In this document: piece by piece, positions 1-5,032 of the stretch
How positions within the stretch are numbered: position 1 is the first letter of the stretch
Layout of the letters: each line of letters opens with the position of its first letter
Origin: Bacillota bacterium
Lineage (GTDB): Bacteria; Bacillota; DSM-12270; Thermacetogeniales; Thermacetogeniaceae
DNA length: 7,439 nucleotides
Direction: 5' to 3'
NCBI GenBank assembly: GCA_030627585.1
Contig: DAOURU010000047.1
Coordinates: 1 to 7,439 of the forward strand
Made by a program: the position numbers and the translations under genes
Notes under the pieces: model-generated
Database searches by the model: none
What the model saw: only the letters and a program-made list of their open reading frames with translations
Told to the model about the DNA's origin: nothing

Positions 1-1
1 A

Positions 2-76
2 GGGCCGTACGAAGGAGCCAAACCCCGGGAGGTGATCATGACCCCTGAACAATTTTCTAGATATTATGGGAAATAA
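2..76 (+). CDS. ftsK: C-terminal end of DNA translocase FtsK/SpoIIIE (partial)
   Basis: Only the last 24 codons are present, reading GPYEGAKPREVIMTPEQFSR then YYGK and a TAA stop at 74-76. The G-P-x-E-G-x-K-P-R-E-V pattern is the end of the winged-helix gamma domain that closes FtsK/SpoIIIE proteins, the part that reads the polar KOPS/SRS sequences and orients the hexameric ATPase pump on DNA. The protein moves chromosomal DNA through the division or sporulation septum. The identification rests on this short tail, supported by the rodZ-rimO-cinA neighbourhood, in which ftsK/spoIIIE genes are commonly found in Firmicutes. The motor domain lies outside the window. No hairpin terminator follows the stop. 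Confidence 0.75.
   Translation, partial: GPYEGAKPREVIMTPEQFSRYYGK
28..40 (+). other. Internal Shine-Dalgarno-like site plus ATG inside ftsK
   Basis: GGAGGTGATC (28-37) matches the complement of the 16S rRNA 3' end over ten bases and is followed directly by ATG (38-40), in the ftsK frame. Initiation here would give only a 12-residue peptide (MTPEQFSRYYGK). It coincides with the conserved codons for R-E-V-I-M, so chance is the simplest explanation. Confidence 0.35.
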
Positions 77-92
77 AGACCCTTCTTTTTTA

Positions 93-122
93 TTGATTGT
101 GAACTTGAAATTTTGTTATTAT
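93..122 (+). promoter_or_regulatory. Probable sigma-A promoter of the wHTH/PfkB regulator gene
   Basis: A -35 like TTGATT (93-98) is separated by 18 bp from a -10 like TATTAT (117-122), which carries a TG extended -10 at 114-115. Transcription would start near 129, leaving a leader of about 50 nt before the ATG at 180. The block lies in the AT-rich 103-nt gap after ftsK. Called by eye from consensus match; no start site is known. Confidence 0.5.
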
Positions 123-131
123 AAACTTAGC

Positions 132-155
132 AACTATTTAAATATCTGAACTATT
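132..155 (+). repeat. AACTATT direct repeats in the leader, possible operator
   Basis: AACTATT occurs at 132-138 and 149-155, 17 bp start to start, just downstream of the predicted transcription start. The first copy overlaps a 10-bp palindrome, TATTTAAATA (135-144). The next gene encodes a winged-helix protein, so this could be an autoregulatory operator. In such AT-rich DNA a short repeat may be accidental. Confidence 0.25.
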
Positions 156-179
156 GTTAAAAATAGAGGATAATTAAAA

Positions 180-1187
180 ATGAGCTACCTAACTAACCGC
201 GAAAAGGAAATTCTTGCTTATTTAAAAAAAGAACCTATGATTTCCCAGGATGAACTTGCCGCGAGATTAAAAATTTCACGTTCTGCAGCTGCTGTCCATA
301 TTTCAAACCTCATGCGCAAGGGCTACATTCTGGGGAGGGGTTATATTTTCGATGAACGGACTGGAGTACTTGTAGTCGGAAAGACCTGGTTTGAAATTCG
401 CGTCCACATTAGAAACTCAAACTCCTCTGGAAAAATCGAATTGGAACATTGCGGATTTGGGTACCTTCTTGCCAGTGAACTGATTAGATTTCGGGCTGAA
501 CCGACCTTAATAACTTTTCTTGGACGCGATGAAATAGGAGATCAAATTTATAACCGCCTTCTTCAAAAAGGGGTTAACGTTCAGCATATTATTCGCAACA
601 ACGCATTTACAACCGGAAAGCGCGTTGTTGTCAAAAAAGATGAAGAGCTTTTTTTCCAGGTAGAAGAAACAGATAACCTTCAGTCCCTCAACCAACAAAC
701 ACTGGTACCTAAAGAAGAACTTTTAAGAAGAACCAAAGTCTTGTTAGTTGATGGAACATTACCTCCAGAAAAAATAGACTTTCTCACATCAAAAATACAA
801 CAACATAATGTTCTCAGTTCAATCGTTGGTTGCTCTCTTACCTGGCTCGAAAAAAAGGGGTTTTTGAGCTATCCTCAACTGTTTTTGGTTTGTTCGCACT
901 GGGAAATTGAAGAATTGGAGGGCCGTTCTTTAGGAACAGAACCGGAGGCCTTTTTTCCCGCCTGCAGAAATATAATCAATAAGGGGTTATATGCTTTGAT
1001 TGTAGTTTTTGGAGAGCAAGGTTTAATCCTTGCAACGCATGAAGATACAGACTACCTGCCCCTCCTGCCTTTTCAGCCTCCAGGCTCACTGTTAAGCATC
1101 ACAGCAGGTATTGCGGGAGGGCTTGCTTCTGGTTATGGAATTCGCCTCGCAGTGAGGCGGGCTATGGTACCTTCGACCTCCAACTGA
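180..1187 (+). CDS. Winged-helix regulator fused to a degenerate PfkB-fold kinase domain
   Basis: The 335-residue product has a winged helix-turn-helix at about residues 3-56 (N-R-E-K-E-I-L..., recognition helix near SRSAAAVHISNLMRKG) followed from about 61 by a PfkB/ribokinase fold: the first strand VLVVG, then LGRDEIGDQIYNRLLQKGVN (114-133), matching the family's G-D-x-x-G ... G-V region. This architecture resembles E. coli YeiI. Kinase residues are lost: the catalytic G-A-G-D motif near the C-terminus reads S-I-T-A (306-309), and no acidic residue occurs after D291; the substrate-side Gly-Gly/Asn motif near 89-97 and the N-x-x-E motif near 237-244 are also altered. The protein ends roughly 25 residues short of usual family members. 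I infer a ligand-binding transcription regulator rather than a sugar kinase; the ligand is unknown. The start is supported by GAGGA (166-170), 9 nt upstream of the ATG. It has its own predicted promoter. Confidence 0.8.
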   Translation: MSYLTNREKEILAYLKKEPMISQDELAARLKISRSAAAVHISNLMRKGYILGRGYIFDERTGVLVVGKTWFEIRVHIRNSNSSGKIELEHCGFGYLLASELIRFRAEPTLITFLGRDEIGDQIYNRLLQKGVNVQHIIRNNAFTTGKRVVVKKDEELFFQVEETDNLQSLNQQTLVPKEELLRRTKVLLVDGTLPPEKIDFLTSKIQQHNVLSSIVGCSLTWLEKKGFLSYPQLFLVCSHWEIEELEGRSLGTEPEAFFPACRNIINKGLYALIVVFGEQGLILATHEDTDYLPLLPFQPPGSLLSITAGIAGGLASGYGIRLAVRRAMVPSTSN

Positions 1188-1197
1188 ACGGATTATC

Positions 1198-1222
1198 CTC
1201 AACGATTAAGCTGAGCTTTTTT
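1198..1222 (+). terminator. Weak terminator-like hairpin with T tract
   Basis: CTCA (1198-1201) can pair with TGAG (1212-1215), with one further C-G pair inside after a mismatch, and six T residues follow at 1217-1222. The stem is short, so at best this would partly terminate the regulator transcript. It is the only terminator-like structure seen in the 72-nt gap before mnmH. Confidence 0.25.
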
Positions 1223-1259
1223 AGTGCATGTCATTTTTTGATTCCGGGTGTGAGATTGA

Positions 1260-2294
1260 ATGAAGGAAGCGGTTTCGGTAGAAGAGGTCATAAACAGGCC
1301 CGAGGTGGTTTTAATAGATGTCAGGACCAATTCAGAGCACCAAAAGGGTACGATCCCGGGCGCGATCAATCTTTCTTTATTTGATGAAGAGGAGCGGGGC
1401 GAAATTGGAATTCTTTATCGGATGGTAGGGCCCGCCGAGGCGCGGATAAAGGGGCTGGCGCTGGCTTCCTCTAAATTGACCCGTTTAGTAGAATCCCTGC
1501 AAAAATATTATCACCGGGAAATCGTCTTTTTTTGCTGGCGCGGCGGATTAAGAAGCCAGGCGCTGGCTTCCGTGCTCAAACTTGTGGGATTTAAAAGCTA
1601 CTACTTAGAAGGCGGGTATAAAGCTTACCGCAGATTTATAATTAACTATTTTTCAGAATACGAATATAAACAAAAATTCACTGTATTAGAAGGACTTACA
1701 GGTGTAGGAAAAACGGAGGTTATTCAGGCATTACAAAGAATCGGTGAACCTGCCCTCGATCTCGAAAACCTGGCAGGTCACCGGGGTTCAGTTTTCGGTC
1801 ATATTGGGTTAGCCACAAGGCGTTCCCAGAAAGATTTCGACGCCTTGCTGGCTCAGGAATTAGAACATTTGAAAGATTATAAATATATAATTGTTGAGTG
1901 TGAAAGCAGGCGTATAGGTAATATCTATTTGCCGGCCCCTTTTTTTGAGGCTATGAAAAAAGGAGTTCGTATTCTTCTTTATGACTGTTTGGAAGCAAGA
2001 ATAAAAAGGTTGGTGGCTACATATCTTGCCTTTAAACAGGAAAACTTTTTTCTGATTCATGAAGCAATTTCCCTGCTTCAACCGCGTTTGGGAAAACAAA
2101 AAACCGCCCTCCTTCAAAATTTTTTCAAACAGGAGAATTACAAGGCAGCAGTGAATTTTTTACTTCAGGAGTATTACGATCCCCTCTATCACTTTCCAGC
2201 TTGCCCTGATAAAAATTATCCTTTGTCGGTGTGGAGCGGGGAACCGGAAAAAGCTGCTTTAGAAATTAAAGACTACTTGAAAAAAATAACCTAA
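1260..2294 (+). CDS. mnmH: tRNA 2-selenouridine synthase MnmH (SelU)
   Basis: MnmH converts 2-thiouridine at the wobble position (U34) of Lys, Glu and Gln tRNAs to 2-selenouridine using selenophosphate, by way of a geranylated intermediate. The 344-residue protein has an N-terminal rhodanese domain (about 5-125) with the catalytic Cys92 in FCWRGGLRSQ, followed by LEGGYKAYRR. A P-loop domain follows, with Walker A GLTGVGKT (145-152). The family signatures DLENLAGHRGSVFG (167-180), ECESRRIGNIYLP (213-225) and LLQEYYDPLY (301-310) are all present. Length fits the E. coli enzyme (364). The ATG is the only reasonable start: an in-frame TGA lies immediately upstream at 1257-1259. The ribosome site is weak (GGGTG at 1246-1250). 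rodZ begins 20 nt downstream, suggesting an operon. The selenium donor gene selD is not in the window, so selenium use is inferred. Confidence 0.93.
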   Translation: MKEAVSVEEVINRPEVVLIDVRTNSEHQKGTIPGAINLSLFDEEERGEIGILYRMVGPAEARIKGLALASSKLTRLVESLQKYYHREIVFFCWRGGLRSQALASVLKLVGFKSYYLEGGYKAYRRFIINYFSEYEYKQKFTVLEGLTGVGKTEVIQALQRIGEPALDLENLAGHRGSVFGHIGLATRRSQKDFDALLAQELEHLKDYKYIIVECESRRIGNIYLPAPFFEAMKKGVRILLYDCLEARIKRLVATYLAFKQENFFLIHEAISLLQPRLGKQKTALLQNFFKQENYKAAVNFLLQEYYDPLYHFPACPDKNYPLSVWSGEPEKAALEIKDYLKKIT

Positions 2295-2304
2295 ATACTT
2301 TTTT

Positions 2305-2310
2305 GGAGGG
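2305..2310 (+). promoter_or_regulatory. Ribosome binding site that fixes the rodZ start
   Basis: GGAGGG lies 4 nt before ATG 2315. The longer in-frame reading from TTG 2303 would place this site inside the coding region and has no Shine-Dalgarno of its own, so ATG 2315 is preferred. Confidence 0.8.
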
Positions 2311-2314
2311 TATC

Positions 2315-3076
2315 ATGAAGATCGGCGAATATTTGCGAACAGAACGGGAAAAAAGAGGACTTTCCCTTCATGATGTCGAAAACGAAACAAAAATTAGAGC
2401 CAAATATCTAGCTGCTTTGGAATCGGAAACCTTTGATGAAATACCTGGTGAGGTTTATCTGCTGGGTTTCCTGCGGAATTACGCTCGCTTTCTTAATTTA
2501 AATTCCGAAGAAATAATCAGTCATTATAAATCTCAAGCAAATAAGGAAAACCAGGAGGTTGATTCGCCCACAATCAGCGACAGCGGTCCAGGGCGCGATT
2601 CCAAGCTGCGCCATATTTTAAAATTAGAGAACTTCAAAAATAAAACCGTAATTTTCGGTTTACTCCTAATTTTTGTTGCAGGTTCTTTTATTTATGCAAT
2701 GCTGGGGTTAGCTCATAAAAATGAGAAAACCTCTCCTCTCCCTTCTTTGCCTCAGAACCAGCAATCGCCTCAATCACCCCCCACTTCAACAGATAGGGAA
2801 GGAGTTAAAGTCGAGCTAAGAGGAAAAGAGGTATGCTGGCTCCAGGTCAAAGTAGATGGAGAGGAAGAGTTCTCCGGTTTCCTCAATCCGAATGAAACGA
2901 AAATGTTTCAAGGAGAAGAAGTAATTTGCTTAAAACTCGGAAACGCAGGAGGAGTGGTCGTTTTCTTTAATGATAGAAAAATCTCCCCTCTTGGTCAGCA
3001 CGGAGAAGTAGTAACAAAAGAATTTCGACTTCCAGATAGAAAGGTAACAATAGATGACTCTAGTTGGCGTGATTAG
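2315..3076 (+). CDS. rodZ: RodZ-like (YmfM-like) cell-shape membrane protein with helix-turn-helix
   Basis: RodZ links the MreB cytoskeleton to the wall-elongation machinery. The 253-residue product begins with a Cro/C1-type helix-turn-helix (about 1-70: MKIGEYLRTEREKRGLSLHD, then KYLAALE and the typical IPGEVYLLGFLRNYARFL). A basic linker precedes one transmembrane segment (about 111-131), then comes a Pro/Ser/Gln-rich stretch (138-160) and a C-terminal extracytoplasmic DUF4115-type beta domain (about 163-240, with CWLQVKVDGEEEFSGFLNPN and VVVFFNDRKISPLG). This is the standard RodZ order and the protein is within the usual Firmicute size range. The helix-turn-helix in this family serves mainly protein contact (MreB), so a DNA-binding role is not implied. 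The 3' end overlaps rimO by 23 nt, pointing to translational coupling. Confidence 0.9.
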   Translation: MKIGEYLRTEREKRGLSLHDVENETKIRAKYLAALESETFDEIPGEVYLLGFLRNYARFLNLNSEEIISHYKSQANKENQEVDSPTISDSGPGRDSKLRHILKLENFKNKTVIFGLLLIFVAGSFIYAMLGLAHKNEKTSPLPSLPQNQQSPQSPPTSTDREGVKVELRGKEVCWLQVKVDGEEEFSGFLNPNETKMFQGEEVICLKLGNAGGVVVFFNDRKISPLGQHGEVVTKEFRLPDRKVTIDDSSWRD

Positions 3077-4379
3077 TCTTGGCTGTCCCAAGAATTTAGT
3101 TGACAGCGAAACAATGATCGGTATTCTGACTGCAGCGGGGTATACAATCACCCCCTCGCTAGAAGAAGCAGAGGTCATAATTATTAATACCTGCGGCTTT
3201 ATCAGGCCTGCTGTTCAAGAAGGGGTCGAGACAATTTTTTCTTCCTTACAGTTTAAGAAAAAAGGAGCATGCCGTTATTTAGCTGTAACAGGATGTTTAC
3301 CCCAGCGTTACGGTTCAAAACTGGCCAAATTAATTCCCGGGGTTGATATCTGGTTAGGGGTCAATGCTGCTTCTTTTTTGCTTGAAAGTCTTCAAAAAGC
3401 CTTTGCGGGAGAAAAGGTGGTCAACTGTTTTTCTTCCAAAAAGCGAAAAATAGCTTCTAATCTCCCGCGGCTTTTAGCAACCCCTCCTTACACAGCTTAT
3501 CTCAAGATTGCCGAAGGGTGCTCCCATTCCTGTTCATTCTGTCTCATTCCTCGTTTAAGGGGTGCTTTAAGAAGCAAACCCATAGAGCTTATTGATGAGG
3601 GAGCCCGGCAGTTGGCAGGGAATGGGGTTAAGGAGATCGTTCTGGTCGCCCAGGATACAGGATCTTATGGAAAAGACCTAAAGGGAAAACTATCTCTAAA
3701 TCTTCTTTTGCAAAAACTTGTCAAAATACCTCAACTTGAGTGGATTAGACTCCTTTATCTCAATCCGGCTTCACTCACGCCGGACATAATTGAAACTATT
3801 TCTAACGAAAGCAAAATTTGCAACTACCTTGATCTTCCTTTCCAACATGCAAATCAAGAAATTCTTCGCAAAATGGGAAGAAAAGGAGACTTTTCTAAAT
3901 ACCTGGCGCTTATCACGAACTTGAGAACTGCACTTCCTGATTTGACCATAAGAACTACTCTTATGACAGGATTTCCGGGTGAGGATGAAAAAGCCTTTCA
4001 AGAACTTTTAAGTTTTGTCGAAAAAGTTCAATTCGACCGCTTGGGAGTTTTTCCTTATTACCATGAAGAAGGCACTAAGTCGTTTCGACTTCCTGAAACC
4101 GCCTCTTTTTTTGAAAAAAAGAGGCGGTGCCGGCGGATCATGCAAATTCAGCGCATGATATCAAGAAAAAAGAACAGGGGTCTGGTAGGAAAGGGGCTGA
4201 AAGTTTTAATCGAAAAACATTTAGGGGATAACATTTACCTAGGGCGCAGCTTTCGAGAGGCTCCCGAAATTGACCCCAAGATAATTATTAAAGGAAATAA
4301 ACTGTCTATTGGAACATTTATCAAGGTGAAAATTACCCAGGCATATACTTTTGATCTGGCAGGGATTGCAGAAGAATAA
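3054..4379 (+). CDS. rimO: Ribosomal protein S12 methylthiotransferase RimO
   Basis: RimO is a radical-SAM enzyme with two 4Fe-4S clusters that adds a methylthio group to a conserved Asp of ribosomal protein S12. The 441-residue product has the N-terminal UPF0004 domain with cluster ligands Cys11 (SLGCPKN), Cys47 (INTCGF) and Cys81 (VTGCLPQ). The radical-SAM core has C-x3-C-x2-C at 156/160/163 (EGCSHSCSFCLIPRLRG), and a TRAM domain ends the protein (about 374-439). SLGCPKNLVDSE, DLPFQH and the TRAM-side GRSFREAPEID favour RimO over MiaB. The ATG lies inside the end of rodZ, preceded by AAGG at 3041-3044. The linker between the radical-SAM and TRAM domains (about 342-371) is encoded by DNA rich in inverted repeats (4077-4159), and there the usual VPEEVK-like residues read ASFFEKK (350-356). 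Overall length is normal, so nothing is inserted. Confidence 0.93.
   Translation: MTLVGVISLGCPKNLVDSETMIGILTAAGYTITPSLEEAEVIIINTCGFIRPAVQEGVETIFSSLQFKKKGACRYLAVTGCLPQRYGSKLAKLIPGVDIWLGVNAASFLLESLQKAFAGEKVVNCFSSKKRKIASNLPRLLATPPYTAYLKIAEGCSHSCSFCLIPRLRGALRSKPIELIDEGARQLAGNGVKEIVLVAQDTGSYGKDLKGKLSLNLLLQKLVKIPQLEWIRLLYLNPASLTPDIIETISNESKICNYLDLPFQHANQEILRKMGRKGDFSKYLALITNLRTALPDLTIRTTLMTGFPGEDEKAFQELLSFVEKVQFDRLGVFPYYHEEGTKSFRLPETASFFEKKRRCRRIMQIQRMISRKKNRGLVGKGLKVLIEKHLGDNIYLGRSFREAPEIDPKIIIKGNKLSIGTFIKVKITQAYTFDLAGIAEE
4077..4091. repeat. 6-bp stem-loop in rimO (first of three)
   Basis: AAGTCG (4077-4082) and CGACTT (4086-4091) form a perfect stem around TTT. It lies 6 nt upstream of the much longer inverted repeat at 4098-4128. 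Alone it would be unremarkable. Confidence 0.6.
4098..4128. repeat. 15-bp perfect inverted repeat with 1-nt centre inside rimO
   Basis: The left arm (4098-4112) is ACCGCCTC followed by seven T, the centre is G4113, and the right arm (4114-4128) is seven A followed by GAGGCGGT. All 15 positions pair. It encodes residues 349-359 in the linker before the TRAM domain. No T tract follows on either strand, so it is not a standard intrinsic terminator. The T7/A7 runs are prone to slippage. Alignment by eye with RimO sequences I remember shows no length change, so it is not an inserted element. Confidence 0.9.
4137..4159. repeat. 7-bp stem-loop in rimO (third of three)
   Basis: ATCATGC (4137-4143) pairs with GCATGAT (4153-4159) around a 9-nt loop, starting 8 nt after the long inverted repeat. 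It completes a run of three potential stem-loops within 83 nt. Confidence 0.55.
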
Positions 4380-4432
4380 ACGCGGGTCTCTTTATTTTCC
4401 AGCGCTTTCATAAACGAAAAAGAGAAAAGGTA

Positions 4433-4441
4433 TGGTATAAT
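4433..4441 (+). promoter_or_regulatory. Extended -10 promoter for the 4469-cinA unit
   Basis: TGGTATAAT contains a consensus -10 (TATAAT, 4436-4441) with the TG extended element one base upstream. No good -35 lies 16-18 bp further upstream, which extended -10 promoters can tolerate. Transcription would start near 4448, leaving a short leader before the ribosome site (GGGAGGG, within about 4451-4459) and ATG 4469. Its place in the 89-nt gap after rimO suggests the following genes can be expressed independently of rimO. Confidence 0.6.
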
Positions 4442-4468
4442 TTTTGTTGTGGGGAGGGAGAAGAAACC

Positions 4469-4999
4469 ATGCCACTACATCAGATCCGTTTGTCAACGGT
4501 TATTATTGCAATGGTCATCACCCTCGGTCTCCTGCTAGGCGGACAGTATTCTTATGAAAAATATATTGTAAAAGAGGAACTCAGTCAAAAAATTGCTCAA
4601 ATAGTTGAAATTGACGAAATTAAAATTGAAAAAAACGAAAACCCTCCAACTGTTTATATCCGTGCATCTCAAATTACAGACCTTCCAATGGTTAACCGGC
4701 GTTTAGGAAAAATCATCCGGGAGGAACTTGGTCCTGAATACCGGCTTGTCTTTCTTGATCAACGTACTCCTCGCTTGCAGGATCTTTATGAAAATTGCCA
4801 GTTTTCCATTCAAGAAGCAATTACTGCTGGTAATTTTCAAGAAATGCATCAAGCAATACAAAAGAAAGCTGCCGCCGAACACGTAGATTATAAAGTTTCG
4901 GTGGACTCATACAATGTCTATCTTCAATTGCGGGATCAAAAAGGCTATCTTTATGAAATAATTCCCCGTTGGCCTCAGTTGGCGATTAACGGCGATTAA
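4469..4999 (+). CDS. Uncharacterised single-pass membrane protein upstream of FtsH-like protease
   Basis: I do not recognise this family. The 176-residue product has a short N-terminus, one hydrophobic segment at about 9-25 (STVIIAMVITLGLLLGGQYS region) and then a hydrophilic domain of about 150 residues, most simply placed outside the membrane. That domain reads as short strands (DEIKIEK, TVYIRA, RLVFLD, YKVSVD, VYLQLRD) alternating with helices (LPMVNRRLGKIIREEL; RLQDLYENCQ to IQKKAAAEH, about 103-137). There is no lipobox and no catalytic motif that I can identify; the single Cys is C110. The start is supported by GGGAGGG upstream and by the predicted promoter at 4433-4441. The GTG of the FtsH-like gene follows 33 nt after the stop. 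A 10-bp tandem duplication (4981-5000) creates the present stop; without it the frame would run to TAG 5028-5030. A role as partner, adaptor or substrate of the protease is inference. Confidence 0.75.
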   Translation: MPLHQIRLSTVIIAMVITLGLLLGGQYSYEKYIVKEELSQKIAQIVEIDEIKIEKNENPPTVYIRASQITDLPMVNRRLGKIIREELGPEYRLVFLDQRTPRLQDLYENCQFSIQEAITAGNFQEMHQAIQKKAAAEHVDYKVSVDSYNVYLQLRDQKGYLYEIIPRWPQLAINGD

Positions 5000-5000
5000 C
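4981..5000 (+). repeat. 10-bp tandem duplication spanning the stop codon of the 4469 gene
   Basis: GGCGATTAAC is present twice head to tail (4981-4990 and 4991-5000). The second copy supplies the in-frame TAA at 4997-4999. With one copy removed, the reading frame continues through 5001-5027 (KEIGKLEVE) to TAG 5028-5030, two bases before the next start codon. Slipped-strand duplication is the likely origin. Confidence 0.9.
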
Positions 5001-5032
5001 AAGGAGATAGGGAAACTGGAGGTTGAATAGTT

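Noticed and set aside
1143..1159. CGCCTC/GAGGCG hairpin near the end of the regulator gene, sharing its arm core with the rimO repeat
   Set aside because: A 6-bp stem is expected several times by chance in this length, no T tract follows, and the shared core is only six bases.
1188..1259. Promoter for mnmH (TTCGAC ... TATCCT)
   Set aside because: Both boxes are poor matches and the first lies in the upstream coding sequence; not supportable.
1552..1570. 8-bp stem with 3-nt loop in mnmH (GAAGCCAG/CTGGCTTC)
   Set aside because: About one such stem is expected by chance in 7.4 kb; it lies in conserved codons near the rhodanese active site.
1457..1571. GGCGCTGGCTTCC repeated at 1457-1469 and 1559-1571 in mnmH
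   Set aside because: Both copies encode A-L-A-S in frame with preferred codons; 13 bases is too short and too explainable to call a functional repeat.
1260..2294. Uneven base composition along mnmH (GC-rich rhodanese start, AT-rich patches later), considered as a fusion or transfer signal
   Set aside because: GC rises and falls several times along the gene and the protein matches the normal MnmH architecture throughout.
2303..2314. Longer rodZ start from TTG 2303 (MEGI extension)
   Set aside because: The GGAGGG at 2305-2310 lies inside the extension and serves ATG 2315; RodZ proteins usually begin near this Met.
3879..3896. AGAAAAG/CTTTTCT 7-bp hairpin in rimO
   Set aside because: Stems of this size are expected a few times by chance, especially in A/T-rich runs.
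4381..4429. Possible rimO terminator from CTCTTTATTTTC and GAAAAAGAG
   Set aside because: The stem is AT-rich and mismatched, with a long loop and no T tract after it.
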